NCBI RefSeq assembly: GCF_016864555.1
Contig: NZ_CP044012.1
Location: 182,501 to 246,500 of the forward strand
DNA: 64,000 nucleotides
Direction of reading: 5' to 3'
Source of the DNA: Sinorhizobium sp. BG8
Lineage (GTDB): Bacteria > Pseudomonadota > Alphaproteobacteria > Rhizobiales > Rhizobiaceae
A program made the translations under genes and the position numbers. Under the pieces are notes generated by a model. The model searched no databases, was not told where the DNA came from, and was given only the letters and a program-made list of their open reading frames with translations. Every line of letters starts with the position of its first letter. The stretch's first letter is position 1. This document shows positions 18,302-27,662 of the stretch, piece after piece.

Positions 18302-18795
18302 AGCGGGAATCTATGGCCCTTTATGACCCCAAAGCAGCCACGATACGTCGGACCCATTTCCTCCCCTCCCTGGATGTCGAAGGGTCGGCGATTTCTAGGG
18401 TTATTCCGGCTTATCCTGTTGCCACAGATCGGTCAGCGAGATTCCTTTTCTCCCCCAGTTGTCGGTGTCACCTCGTCGATCACGACGAAGACATACTCGG
18501 GATTGCGCCCCAACTCCTCTAATATAACTTCCGTCATCCTTCGACTGACGGCCGCTTCCGATCAACGCTGGCAATGCCTTTCGCGATCTCGACCTTGACG
18601 TATGGCAGCGGCTAGCCTCCATCCCTTTCGAGCTTTTTACCCCTAGGGAGCCCTTCCTTGCAGCCGGCGCTTGGCGGACAAACGAGGATGTCCGTTTGTG
18701 GCCCCAAGCCGATATATGAAGTTTAACAGTCACTGAGCGGCTTTGCGCCACAAGCCGTCATGGACCCTGAGCAGTCAGGCGGCGCTAAGCCAGAT
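18302..18795. other. Intergenic region with imperfect palindrome
   Basis: No gene is recognised between the four-cysteine protein and terC. The stretch holds an imperfect hairpin at 18669-18709, listed separately. The minus-strand frame that covers it reads like the spurious peptides produced by dispersed alphaproteobacterial repeats. Confidence 0.5.
18669..18709. repeat. Imperfect palindrome, possibly a dispersed repeat copy
   Basis: GCTTGG and ACAAACG on the left pair with CGTTTGT and CCAAGC on the right, around the loop AGGATGTC and with a small internal mismatch. The sequence resembles short palindromic repeats scattered in rhizobial genomes, but the family cannot be named from one copy. 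Confidence 0.45.
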
Positions 18796-19422
18796 TTACA
18801 GCGCCGCGAGCGCGACCAAGTGCGGCCACACTTCAATAGAGCCTCGATAGATCATGTGCAGCGATACGTAGAGGATGAGTGCGAGACCGACATACGCGAT
18901 CCAGTGATATCGATTCAGGAGACGCGCAATGAAGTTTGCCGCGACACCCATCATGGCAATCGACAGGACCAGGCCGATAACAAGAACGGTCGGATGCTCG
19001 CGTGCTGCACCGGCAACCGCCAGAACGTTGTCCAGGGACATGGAAATATCGGCAATGACGATCTGTGTTGCAGCCTGAAAAAATGTCTTCTTGTGAGTGG
19101 TCGTCCCGCCCGCATCAGACGCATCGCCGGCACCGACCGCGGCGCGAAGTTCTCGCCACATCTTCCAGCACACCCAAAGCAGGAGAATGCCGCCCGCCAG
19201 TAGCAGTCCGATGATGTCGAGCAGTTGAACGGTGACGCTCGCAAGCGCGACGCGAAGGACCGTCGCGGCAAGGATGCCGACAAGGATAGCCTTCTTGCGC
19301 TGCTCGGACGGCAAGCCAGCAGCAGCGAGGCCGATAACGACGGCGTTGTCGCCCGCAAGCACCAAGTCAATCATAATGACCTGCAGGAGCGCCAACAGGC
19401 CGGCAGACGTGAAAATTTCCAT
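18796..19422 (-). CDS. TerC-family membrane protein (YjbE type)
   Basis: A 208-residue inner-membrane protein of the TerC/YkoY/YjbE family, whose members move metal ions, Mn2+ in characterised cases. Two family repeats are visible: MIDLVLAGDNAVVIGLA (residues 17-33) and ADISMSLDNVLAVAGAA (near 124-140), with the acidic AGDNA and LDN motifs inside membrane helices. The ATG at 19422 is preferred. No yybP-ykoY-like leader was recognised upstream. Confidence 0.9.
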   Translation of the reverse strand: MEIFTSAGLLALLQVIMIDLVLAGDNAVVIGLAAAGLPSEQRKKAILVGILAATVLRVALASVTVQLLDIIGLLLAGGILLLWVCWKMWRELRAAVGAGDASDAGGTTTHKKTFFQAATQIVIADISMSLDNVLAVAGAAREHPTVLVIGLVLSIAMMGVAANFIARLLNRYHWIAYVGLALILYVSLHMIYRGSIEVWPHLVALAAL

Positions 19423-20004
19423 GATTTGTGCCTTGTGAAGGATAACCGGCCCAGTACTAGGGCCGGCGCGAAGGTCGAGCAAGTAAGTTTTGCTACGCTT
19501 CGCCGCCGGTTGTGAAATCAGCCGAAGAGACTTTACGACTGCCGCGGCTTTGCCAGACGGACATCAACTCCGCCACTGGCGACTATGCAATCCGGCTGAA
19601 CTATGACCGAGAAAGCTGGCTGTCAGGCACGGCAAGCACCATGGACCAGTTTCTCTCGCAGCCGTGGCCGGGGAAAATTTCGCGGTTGTTCAACTGCGAA
19701 GCTCAGAGCCGCTGTGACGGTCGCTAATGACCTGGCGAGTGGCTCCTTTCCGCCAAAGTCGGAATCCATCACGGGGGGCCGATATCCGCTTGTGGCGCAA
19801 TTGCGATCATAAAGGGGATTCAGCGCGATCGATGAGGCCCGCAACTTGGGGTCCAGTATTGAGAGTCCATGGTCAGCTCAAAGCCTACCGCGTTTTGCCC
19901 AGCCTCATCTTGGTCGCCCACCATTGGCGCTGGGCCGATGCTGGGCTATCATCCGTTAGTTGCCGGAGAGGCATCCGCGCTCCGGCTTTGGAGGAGCGAC
20001 CCCC
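19423..20004. other. No gene recognised
   Basis: About 580 bases between terC and the small exported protein gene, which diverge from here. Reading frames are short and inconsistent with known families. Confidence 0.5.
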
Positions 20005-20244
20005 ATGATTGCCAGGATTTCAATTGCCCTTTTTTTGGCGCTCGCGCCTGTGCATGCCTCCGCCAATCAGTGCCCCTCCATGATGGCGGCAATTGACGCG
20101 GCACTCCCGAACGCCTCCCTGTCAGAAGCCGACATGGCCAAGGTCAAACAGCTGCGCCAGCAAGGCGAACAGTTGCACCAGTCCGGCGATCACGCAGGCT
20201 CCGAGGCAGCGCTTGGCGAGGCGAAGAAAATGCTCGGAATCTGA
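20005..20244 (+). CDS. Small exported helical protein
   Basis: A 79-residue protein with a signal peptide (MIARISIALFLALAPVHASA) followed by a short helical domain beginning NQCPSMMAAIDAAL and ending EAALGEAKKMLGI. The ATG at 20005 follows GGAGGAGCG. Proteins of this size and pattern recur as hypothetical periplasmic proteins in rhizobia; function unknown. The central HQSGDHAGSEAALGEA resembles a half TPR-like hairpin. Confidence 0.78.
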   Translation: MIARISIALFLALAPVHASANQCPSMMAAIDAALPNASLSEADMAKVKQLRQQGEQLHQSGDHAGSEAALGEAKKMLGI

Positions 20245-20661
20245 AGAGCCCGATTGCCCCCGGCCCTTTCAGCTTCGAATAGTCTGGGAACGGTCGGCAT
20301 AGCCGCCCGGCTAGTCTTCCATCGCCATCTGGTGGCTGATTCCAATGGCCCGCTTGCGGCGCTCAGCGGACGATCCGACCCGCCTCTGCCCTTCCTTCCG
20401 AGCAGCCATACCGTTTCGGTTACACCCGGTCCTGTGCGGCTGCGCCCAACCTGCTCGGGCCTTTCCGGCAGTCGGCCGGCGTTTCCCCACACGGCAGTAG
20501 CTGAGTGTCGACCCTTGTGAACTTCATCATCTGTGGGTGCGCCCCTTGCTCAACCATCCTCGAGCCCTAACTGCCACAATTTACAGGTCAGCAGAAACAG
20601 GGCACTGTAAATGGAGCGCGGCCCCTGATCCGGCCGTCGGCGTCGTCGCAGGGAGGATGCT
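20245..20661. other. No gene recognised
   Basis: About 415 bases without a convincing gene between two small plus-strand genes. A GGGAGGATGC just before 20662 is the ribosome-binding region of the next gene. Confidence 0.5.
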
Positions 20662-20934
20662 ATGCCAACGATTATTGGCTATCACAACATCACAAAGGGC
20701 GCGAAACATTGGCTCACCTCACCGAAGCGCAAGGAGTTTTTCGGTCCGCTCGGGGCGACCAACATTCGAACGTTTGTTGATCCTCAAGAACCGACTCGCG
20801 TTGCGGTGATGATGGACGTTGCGGATCTTGATGCCTTGCAGGCGGCGATGCAGAGCAAGGCCGCCGCCGATGCGATGGCCTTCGACGGGGTCGTGCCTGA
20901 GTCTCTGGTGATCCTCGTCGAATCGAAGGGGTAA
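20662..20934 (+). CDS. Small conserved hypothetical protein
   Basis: A 90-residue protein starting MPTIIGYHNITKGAKHWLTS. It alternates strands and helices and ends VPESLVILVESKG, suggesting a small ferredoxin-like alpha/beta fold (as in dimeric ABM-type proteins), though no motif proves it. A GGGAGG lies 7 bases upstream. It stands alone, followed by the cyclase remnant. Confidence 0.7.
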   Translation: MPTIIGYHNITKGAKHWLTSPKRKEFFGPLGATNIRTFVDPQEPTRVAVMMDVADLDALQAAMQSKAAADAMAFDGVVPESLVILVESKG

Positions 20935-20993
20935 TCTCTCCGCCGAGATAGGGTACTCGTTCAAACTTCGCTCACTGCGGAACGTCCAGCTGA

Positions 20994-21202
20994 CGGCTGG
21001 CGGCAATCATCGCTGCGAATGTGGTTGGCTGTTCGCGGATGATGGGCTCGGACGAGGCGGGTACGCTTGCCGTCCTCAAAGGCCCCCGCGAGGCATTGTT
21101 CAACCCCGCCGTTACCGAGCATAACGGCCGAGTGGCGAAGCTCATCGCGACGGCACGTTGTTGGAGTTTGCCAGCGTGGTTGACGGCATCAAATGCATTT
21201 GA
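20994..21202 (+). pseudogene. Remnant of a class III adenylate/guanylate cyclase gene
   Basis: The frame gives RLAAIIAANVVGCSRMMGSD, EAGTLAVLKGPREALFNPAV, TEHNGRVAKLI, then after loss of one base near 21147 GDGTLLEFASVVDGIKCI and a stop. This matches the start of the class III nucleotide cyclase catalytic domain of rhizobial adenylate cyclases (typical LAADVVGYSRLMGxDEAGTL ... GDGxLVEFASVVDAV). An in-frame TGA precedes it and the rest of the domain is gone. One metal-binding Asp position (AADVVGYS) is also changed to Asn. Confidence 0.75.
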
Positions 21203-21405
21203 AGATCGCGGCGTCCGGCTATGCCACAACCCGGTCATGGTCGAGGTAACATCCCGGCTCAAAGCGGAAGTGCATCTGAACCCGATGGAACTTAAACTGG
21301 CAGCCCGTTGCGGTCATCTGCGCTTTAATCTTCATCATCAGCGGTCAAGCCATGCCCACCCGCCAAACGTGATACCCGCGTGACGCATGTCGGAGATTGA
21401 CGCGT

Positions 21406-22008
21406 TCAGTGTCGGAGGCTATCGGCAGCGGCGAGCATCTCCGCCGCGTTAGGAAAGATGGAAAGGCTGTCCGGCCCGTCGTGCGCTTCAATTTGCACCC
21501 AGCGAACGATGCCGTCGGCGTCGACGAGGAAATGCCCGACAAGTTGTGTGGGGTGACTGGTGAACATCGCATGATCGGCATCATCGAGCTCGAAGGCGTC
21601 CTGGGCATTGAGTACTGGATTGGCCGCCATTGGATGTAGCGCTTCCGGCAATTCGCCAGTCGGGTTGATGCGAACCGCCTCGAATTGCGCCATGCTTACC
21701 CGGTAGGGCCATGAAGGCCGCTCGCGGCTGTTTTCGGGCAGGAACTCGGCGTGCGGTACGCCGAAGGCCCGGTGCGTGGAGCAATCCTGATCACACAGGA
21801 GCACGGCCGGAGTCGGCCGGTGCCCAAAATACATGCGGGCGCGCTCTACAGGAGTGTTGATCACGATCACGGTCTCCACTCCCGCCGCGCGCAGGGTAGG
21901 TTGTAGGCCTCCGAGCTGTCCGACCTGACGTCGGCAGAACGGGCAGTGCAGCCCGCGAAAGAAAGCGATCAGAAACGGGTGACCGTGGAGGCTGGCGGGC
22001 GTCGCCAT
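21406..22008 (-). CDS. AhpC/TSA-type peroxiredoxin-like protein, possibly 5'-truncated
   Basis: A 200-residue redoxin. HPFLIAFFRGLHCPFCRRQV contains the peroxidatic-type CPFC motif, and later VIVINTPVERARMYFG and GHFLVDADGIVRWV follow the thioredoxin-fold order of AhpC/TSA-like proteins. The start at 22008 (MATPASLHGHP) lies inside what is usually the second strand. Family members normally have about 20-30 more N-terminal residues, and the upstream frame is closed by a TGA. It may be an intact short form or a 5'-damaged gene. Confidence 0.72.
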   Translation of the reverse strand: MATPASLHGHPFLIAFFRGLHCPFCRRQVGQLGGLQPTLRAAGVETVIVINTPVERARMYFGHRPTPAVLLCDQDCSTHRAFGVPHAEFLPENSRERPSWPYRVSMAQFEAVRINPTGELPEALHPMAANPVLNAQDAFELDDADHAMFTSHPTQLVGHFLVDADGIVRWVQIEAHDGPDSLSIFPNAAEMLAAADSLRH

Positions 22009-22179
22009 CCTGCTATGTGCGATCGTGCTCGACCGTGTTGTTCAGGGTCGCGGAGTGCAGTGACGCGCTCTCCGGCTCAAGAGTTGCTTAAAATCTAGGG
22101 TATGGGTTGGTTGCGAGATGCCTCGAGGCCGAATAGGCTCTGTCTGCGGCAAGCGCGCCGCCTGCTTGCGAGGGTTCTT

Positions 22180-22383
22180 ATGGCTACTGGAACAGTAAAA
22201 TTCTTCAATCAGGATAAGGGTTTCGGTTTTATCACGCCGGACGGTGGCGGCCCCGATGTATTCGTCCATGTGTCGGCGCTGCAGGGCGGTGGTTCGCTGC
22301 GCGATGGCCAGAAGGTCACCTATGAGCTTGGGCAGGACCGCAAGACGGGTAAGTCCAAAGCCGAAAACGTCCGGCCTGCCTGA
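22180..22383 (+). CDS. cspA: Cold-shock domain protein
   Basis: A 67-residue CspA-family RNA chaperone. [20 protein letters not shown] carries RNP1 (KGFGFI), and [11 protein letters not shown] carries RNP2. The ATG at 22180 follows GAGGG; earlier in-frame starts are rejected because the family begins at this Met. Residues 55-67 ([14 protein letters not shown]) are typical. It binds single-stranded RNA or DNA and is one of several paralogues expected in rhizobia. The untranslated leader is unusually GC-poor around TAAAATTC. Confidence 0.93.
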   Translation: MATGTVKFFNQDKGFGFITPDGGGPDVFVHVSALQGGGSLRDGQKVTYELGQDRKTGKSKAENVRPA

Positions 22384-23051
22384 ACATCACTCCATGCGGG
22401 GTGCCCGAATTGGATCGGGTATACGGCGATTGTTGTTGCGAATGCCCTCACCACAGTGATGGCTTCGAGGGCTCTGCGTGAGCGTATTCTTGCGCGTCGA
22501 ACCAAACGCCTGGAAACGCTCGCCCTGTCTACCTACTTCGTCATAGGTCGCCACCGCAGCGCGATGATCGTCAGGGAAAACATAAAAACAACAATAAAAC
22601 GAGGTTGTTCAAGTGCTAGCTTCACAAGGGCAATGCGTTGGAGGCACTACGAACTTTGCTGCCGAGCGAGACAGTTTTGGAAGAGCGTCTGGCTCTTGCT
22701 GTGATTGCCAAGGGCTCTGGGTATGCTCCAGGCTGGCGACCGTGAAAGGGCCTCTCCCTATCTCGATTAAAACGTTGAGACTAGCAGAGCCTCCATCCTC
22801 TTGCTGCGGTGAAACTACCCCGTGCAGAAAGTACACGGGGGTTTGAAGCCGTTAGTTGCTAATCGGTGGGTCTTGAATGAGATTCGGACCGCCGCCGGCA
22901 TTCGAATCAACCCGCTGTCGCCCTATGACTAAGTAGGCGAGTGCACTAACTGACAATACCGCCTTTTCCTTCAACAACGTGCGGCACTGATCGGCGATGG
23001 ATAGAAACGACCCTAACATCAACGGTCGGCTGGGTCGCTTCGGGAAAGCGA
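22384..23051. other. No gene recognised
   Basis: About 670 bases downstream of cspA. It holds a strong hairpin at 22818-22840 but no convincing coding frame, up to the fic remnant. Confidence 0.5.
22818..22840 (+). terminator. Terminator-like hairpin
   Basis: CCCCGTG pairs perfectly with CACGGGG around a nine-base loop, followed by GTTTG. It may end a plus-strand transcript; the T-tract is short. Confidence 0.45.
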
Positions 23052-23198
23052 AGTGGGCTGACCATGCCGACCGTCAACGCGGCTCTCGACCAACTCCAGA
23101 AACTCGGGATCGTTGAACAGACAACGGGGCGACGGCGTGGGCGGGTTTTCGTCTATCGCGCGTACATGGAAATCCTCAGCGACGGAGCAAGCGGCTAA
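23052..23198 (+). pseudogene. 3' remnant of a Fic-family protein gene
   Basis: The frame reads SGLTMPTVNAALDQLQKLGI, VEQTTGRRRGRVFVYRAYME, ILSDGASG and stop. This is the winged-helix C-terminal end found on Fic/DOC proteins of the DUF4172-plus-Fic type, where TVNxALxxLExLGIVxExTGRRRxRxFxYxxYLxIL is the usual pattern. The Fic catalytic core is absent and the sequence upstream no longer matches, so only the tail of the gene survives. A 25-base sequence repeated at 39647 follows the stop codon by three bases. Confidence 0.65.
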
Positions 23199-23201
23199 AT
23201 G

Positions 23202-23226
23202 GTTCCCGTCGATACATTATGCGATC
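23202..23226 (+). repeat. 25-base repeat, copy 1
   Basis: GTTCCCGTCGATACATTATG plus CGATC. The copy at 39647-39671 differs at one base. It lies three bases after the stop codon of the fic remnant. Confidence 0.65.
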
Positions 23227-23440
23227 CCGGACGCAAAAACCGGAAACAAACTCGGCACAGGATGGTCGCGGCCTCCTACTACGCAGATCCTCCCATTCGA
23301 ATATAGTTCGACCGTAAGATGCTTATTGCCGGACTGCTGCACGTGATCGCCAACTCGGTTGTCGGAGTGCATCCACTCAGACGACCGCTTCGCAAGGAAG
23401 GGACTTACATTTCAGCGCAAAACATAAGTGGCCTCCCGAA

Positions 23441-24433
23441 ATGGCCTGGGTACATTCGTCTCAACGCTCCGATCAAATAGGCTCTCAATTGGATCAGATA
23501 CTCGCCATACGAACCTTTGTCCGCGTCGCCGAGGCCGGCTCTTTCGCCAAGGCCGCGGACTCTATGAACCTGCCCCGGTCCTCCGTGAGCAAGCTCGTAC
23601 AGGATCTCGAGGCGCATCTCGGGACCAAACTCGTGGAACGCACCACGCGGTCGGTGACGATGACCACGGAAGGCATCACCTATCATGAGCGTGCCTTGCG
23701 CCTCCTTGCTGATCTCGACGACATGGACAGCACCGTCGCCGGTTCTCGTACCGCTCCGAAAGGGAGGCTCCGCGTGGACATCGGCTCCGTTCTGGCGAAC
23801 CTGATCCTCATTCCTTCTCTCTCGGACTTCCAGCGCCAGTATCCGGACATCGATCTCCTTCTGGGTGTCAGCGATCGCTCCGCCGATATTATAGGCGAAG
23901 GAATAGATTGCGTCGTCCGGGGCGGTTACCTCGTCGATTCCTCGATGAAGGCGCGGAAGCTGTGCGAGTTGGATTACGTCCTATGCGCGGCACCCTCCTA
24001 CCTCGATGGCCGACACCCTCCCACACATCCAGACGATATCCAGGCGCACCGGGTCGTGAGCTATTTTTCAGCTTCGTCCGGTAAACGCTTCCCGTTGCGC
24101 TTCCAGCGCGGTGAAGAACGAACCGAGTATTTGCCGACTTCAAATGGCATCTCGGTCAATGAAAGCACGGCGCATCTCAACTCGCTGCTGGCCGGGCTGG
24201 GGATCGGACAAAGCTTCGGCTTCCTGGCAAGACCTTTTATCGAGGACGGCTCGCTGGTCGAACTCCTTCCCGCCTGGAAGCCGGAAAATCATGAGCTACA
24301 CCTCGTCTACCCTGCGGACAGATTTCCGAACCCTCGGCTGCGGGCATTCGCTGACTGGGCGACGAAGGTATTCGAGCGCGTCGACGCCAGGCGCGGCGAA
24401 CCGGTGTCCGACACCATCCACGTGAATGGATAA
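23441..24433 (+). CDS. LysR-family transcriptional regulator
   Basis: A 330-residue LTTR. The winged HTH is ILAIRTFVRVAEAGSFAKAA ... SMNLPRSSVSKLVQDLE, followed by the effector-binding domain (RLRVDIGSVLANLILIPSL onward). Family proteins usually begin at the residue encoded by the TTG at 23489 (LDQILAIRTF), so that may be the true start and the first 16 residues may be extra. An SDR gene follows 171 bases downstream on the same strand and may be its target. Confidence 0.9.
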   Translation: MAWVHSSQRSDQIGSQLDQILAIRTFVRVAEAGSFAKAADSMNLPRSSVSKLVQDLEAHLGTKLVERTTRSVTMTTEGITYHERALRLLADLDDMDSTVAGSRTAPKGRLRVDIGSVLANLILIPSLSDFQRQYPDIDLLLGVSDRSADIIGEGIDCVVRGGYLVDSSMKARKLCELDYVLCAAPSYLDGRHPPTHPDDIQAHRVVSYFSASSGKRFPLRFQRGEERTEYLPTSNGISVNESTAHLNSLLAGLGIGQSFGFLARPFIEDGSLVELLPAWKPENHELHLVYPADRFPNPRLRAFADWATKVFERVDARRGEPVSDTIHVNG

Positions 24434-24604
24434 TGTGTCCATTCTGAACGGCTTCTCGCTGCCAGAGTGACAATCTAGTTTCCTCACATCGGACGGCGAC
24501 GACAGGCTAGAGGCCCGCGCAACCTCCCGACCAGTTTTAGAGCTTTAACAGGCCGCGCGCACTCGGGCTGAACCCTTCCGCACGACCAGCAATAGGAGAG
24601 CGAA

Positions 24605-25360
24605 ATGACCAATAGACTTGCAAACAAGATCGCTGTCGTTACCGGCGCCACCAGCGGCATCGGGCTTTCGACCGCCAAACTCTTTGCCGCCGAGGGCGCA
24701 CGCGTGTACATCTCGGGCCGCCGTAAGGATGCCCTGGGCAAAGCAGTGGCAGAGATCGGCAACGGTGCGGTCGGTGTGCAGGCCGACTCTTCGAACAACG
24801 ACGATCTGGACAAGCTTTTCGCGCAAGTGAAATTGGAACAAGGACGCTTGGACGTCCTCGTCGTCAACGCCGGCGGCGGCACCATGCTCCCGCTCGGTCA
24901 GATCACCGAGGAACAGATCGACGACACCTTCGGCCGCAACGTAAAGAGCGTCATCTTCACCGTCCAGAAGGCGCTGCCGCTGCTGAGCAGGGGTTCGTCG
25001 GTCGTGCTGACCGGTTCGACCGCCGGACAAGAAGGGACTGCTGCCTTCTCCGTATACTCGGCCTCCAAGGCGGCCGTCCGCAACCTCGCCCGTTCCTGGG
25101 CTCTTGACCTCAAGGGCACCGGCATCCGCATCAACGTCGTCTCCCCCGGCGCCACTCGCACGCCCGGCTTGGTCGAGCTTGCTGGCGACGACAAGGAACA
25201 GCAGCAGGGCCTGCTTGACTACCTCGCCTCGCGCATCCCGCTCGGCCGCGTCGGAGAACCCAACGAAATCGCCAAAGCGACCTTGTTCCTCGCCTCCGAC
25301 GACGCAAGCTTCGTCAACGGCGCAGAGCTCTTCGTCGACGGCGGCCAAGCCCAAGTCTGA
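24605..25360 (+). CDS. Short-chain dehydrogenase/reductase
   Basis: A 251-residue classical [11 protein letters not shown] cofactor motif (residues 14-21), VNAGGG at the NNAG position, and YSASKAAV with the catalytic Tyr and Lys. It ends in [26 protein letters not shown] precedes the ATG. Close relatives are often annotated as oxidoreductases near LysR regulators and zinc-type alcohol dehydrogenases, and here the start of such a dehydrogenase gene lies just downstream as a remnant. Substrate unknown. Confidence 0.92.
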   Translation: MTNRLANKIAVVTGATSGIGLSTAKLFAAEGARVYISGRRKDALGKAVAEIGNGAVGVQADSSNNDDLDKLFAQVKLEQGRLDVLVVNAGGGTMLPLGQITEEQIDDTFGRNVKSVIFTVQKALPLLSRGSSVVLTGSTAGQEGTAAFSVYSASKAAVRNLARSWALDLKGTGIRINVVSPGATRTPGLVELAGDDKEQQQGLLDYLASRIPLGRVGEPNEIAKATLFLASDDASFVNGAELFVDGGQAQV

Positions 25361-25410
25361 TCTCGCGACAGGAGCGGTCAACGGCCGCTCCCCTTCTCGG
25401 AGACCCAGCA

Positions 25411-25644
25411 ATGCGTGCTGCAGTCTACTACAAGCATGGAAGGCCCGAGGACGTTCTTCAGGCCGTCGAAGTCGAAGATCCGACGCAGCAGGATCTCATC
25501 CGCCAGACACAGGCTCAGCGGAAATCGGAGGTAGCGCCAGACAGCATGGGCGATCACTGCGGGTGGGAAACGATGATGCCTTTAACTGGCAGTGGCCTCG
25601 ATCATGACAGCCAACTACCAGCCGACAACTTCATTGCCGGTTAA
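25411..25644 (+). pseudogene. 5' remnant of a quinone-oxidoreductase/zinc-type alcohol dehydrogenase gene
   Basis: The first 24 codons (MRAAVYYKHGRPEDVLQAVE then VEDP) match the N-terminus of MDR-family quinone oxidoreductases. After that the frame continues into sequence with no family resemblance and stops at 25644. The gene seems cut after its first strand. Downstream, near 25711-25800, a frame reads ALIVLFHPEAAEHGPAARAF SDWM in a LysR-tail-like manner, which may be another scrap. Confidence 0.6.
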
Positions 25645-25797
25645 CCAGACATCACCGCGCAGGTCGCAGAAAGGCCGGCTGCTGTGCCTCCTCAAATTTC
25701 GTGTCGAAGTCGGCACTGATCGTGCTGTTCCATCCTGAAGCGGCCGAACACGGGCCGGCCGCAAGAGCATTCAGCGACTGGATGAACGCGCAGCTCC

Positions 25798-26919
25798 TTA
25801 GAGGGCAACACCAGCTGAACCATTGTAGCCATCCATCCGGGCGGCAAAAAGCAGGGCTCGCCCTGTCTGTTTGTCGAATACATGCAGCCGCTCCGTATCG
25901 AAAGCGAGCCGGATGGATGAGCCGAGAGCTGTCGAGAAACTCGCATCGGTTATCGCGAGAAGATCGGTTCCTCCGACATCTATGACCAGATGCGTCTGTG
26001 GACCGGTCGGCTCGGAGATCTTCAATATGCCCTGCACCGGGGCTTCCTTCGGATGTATGCGAACATCTTCGGGTCTAACTCCGATAACGATGTCCTTCAT
26101 TGCGGGATCGTACTCGCGGCGCGGCAGCGGAATTTCGAAACCGCCGCCGAGCAGCGCCGAAATGCCTCGTTCCGTCCGTTTCAATTGAGCATTGAGGAAG
26201 TTCATCGCCGGAGAGCCAATGAACCCCGCGACAAACATGTTGGCCGGCCGGTTATAGAGTTCAAGCGGCGTTCCTATTTGCTCGATATTGCCTCCGTTGA
26301 GGACAACGATGCGGTCGGCAAGCGTCATCGCCTCGATCTGGTCGTGGGTGACATAGACAGCTGTCGTCTTGACGCGCTGGTGCAGCAGTTTGATCTCCCC
26401 CCGCATCTGGACGCGAAGCTTCGCGTCCAGATTGGATAGCGGTTCGTCGAACAAGAACACAGAGGGGTTGCGAACGATCGCGCGTCCCATCGCGACGCGC
26501 TGACGCTGGCCGCCGGAAAGCTGGCCGGGCTTGCGCTCAAGAAGCCCGGTCAGATCGAGCATCCGCGCAGCCTCGTCAACCCGCTCGCGTATCTCCTGCT
26601 TGCTTTTGCCGGAAAGCTTGAGGTTGAACGCCATATTCTCGGCAACCGTCATGTGCGGATAGAGCGCATAGGATTGGAAGACCATGGCAACGTTGCGCTC
26701 GCGAGGATTTGCCTCGTTGACGATGCGACCGTCGAGCGCAATATCGCCTCCGCTTGCAGACTCAAGCCCGGAAATAATCCTCAACAATGTGGATTTGCCG
26801 CAGCCGGATGGGCCAACAAGCGCCACGAACTCGCCGTCCGCGATATCCAGATCGATACCCTTGATAATGTCGGCGGAGCCGAATGACTTTGTTACGCCGC
26901 GCAATTCAATGGATGCCAT
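25798..26919 (-). CDS. Sugar ABC transporter ATP-binding protein (UgpC/MsmK type)
   Basis: A 373-residue CUT1-class ATPase. Walker A is GPSGCGKST, the signature [15 protein letters not shown], and Walker [12 protein letters not shown], with a C-terminal TOBE regulatory part ([17 protein letters not shown]). It lies downstream of a damaged btpA/sgcQ gene on the same strand with a 39-base gap. The cognate permeases and binding protein are not in the window, so this looks like a leftover of a larger sugar-uptake operon. The ATPase itself is intact and could serve other CUT1 systems. Confidence 0.92.
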   Translation of the reverse strand: MASIELRGVTKSFGSADIIKGIDLDIADGEFVALVGPSGCGKSTLLRIISGLESASGGDIALDGRIVNEANPRERNVAMVFQSYALYPHMTVAENMAFNLKLSGKSKQEIRERVDEAARMLDLTGLLERKPGQLSGGQRQRVAMGRAIVRNPSVFLFDEPLSNLDAKLRVQMRGEIKLLHQRVKTTAVYVTHDQIEAMTLADRIVVLNGGNIEQIGTPLELYNRPANMFVAGFIGSPAMNFLNAQLKRTERGISALLGGGFEIPLPRREYDPAMKDIVIGVRPEDVRIHPKEAPVQGILKISEPTGPQTHLVIDVGGTDLLAITDASFSTALGSSIRLAFDTERLHVFDKQTGRALLFAARMDGYNGSAGVAL

Positions 26920-26958
26920 AGTCTGCTTTCCCCTAGGCCAACAACCGCCGTTGCCGGC

Positions 26959-27662
26959 TCATCTGTTTTTCAGGACTGCGTCCATCAGGATCTGGACCTT
27001 TTCCAGAACGACCTTGTCCCCATGCATCTTGCCGTTGCCCTTCACGGAGCTACCGACGATGGCGCCATCGGCGACAGCAAGAAGTTCCGCTGCGTTCTCC
27101 GCGCTGAAGCCTGAGCCCACGAGGATCGGATTGTTGGCGCCAGCGCGGATGTTCTCCACCTCCGAAGATGCGGTGGCATGGCCGGTCCGTGTGCCGGTGG
27201 CGATCAGGATATCGGCGCCGAAGAATTCAACGTCGCGTGCCTGATCCTCAATGTCGCGGTCGCCAACGATAGCGTGACTGCCGTGTTTGACATGGACGTC
27301 GGCCAGGATCGCGATGTCCTCGGCACTCAGCATCTTGCGATAGCGCAGGGCCCGCGCGGCCGCACCTTCGACAATACCTTCATTGGCGACATAGGCATTG
27401 GCCCACTGGTTGACACGGACGAATTGTGCACCGGATGCCCTCGCGCAGGCGAGCGACGCCTTGGCCGCGTTGGCGACGATGTTGAAGCCAAGCGGTAGTT
27501 TCGAAGCACGACGGATTCGGTCGCCGATCACCGACATGCCGCCAACGGTTTCAAAGTCGATCTCGTTCGGTTTTAGAAAGGGAATGTCGCCTGCGTTCTC
27601 GAGAAGAACGGCGTCGCCCCCCCTGTTCGAGGGTCAGTGCTTCCTCGACAGCTATGGCAACG
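26959..27662 (-). pseudogene. BtpA/SgcQ-family TIM-barrel gene, frameshifted and 5'-truncated
   Basis: The open part from 27537 encodes MSVIGDRIRRASKLPLGFNI, VRVNQWANAYVANEGIVEGA and VGSGFSAENAAELLAVADGA, the BtpA/SgcQ TIM-barrel pattern. Reading upstream in the same frame gives AVLLENAGDIPFLKPNEID, and beyond a run of seven G (27617-27623) a one-base shift restores VAIAVEEALTLEQGG. With six G the protein would be continuous. About 30 N-terminal residues are missing, because homology ends near 27662 where a permease fragment begins on the other strand. The family function is poorly known; it is linked to sugar operons. Confidence 0.75.

Noticed and set aside
18401-18751. Minus-strand frame containing LHISAWGHKRTSS
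   Set aside because: Such peptides are typical of spurious translations of dispersed rhizobial repeats; the stretch contains a palindrome.
19423-19560. Manganese (yybP-ykoY) riboswitch in front of terC
   Set aside because: The conserved box pattern of that riboswitch was not found in the leader.
25711-25800. LysR-family C-terminal scrap (ARAFSDWM)
   Set aside because: Too short and only loosely similar to be listed as a separate remnant.
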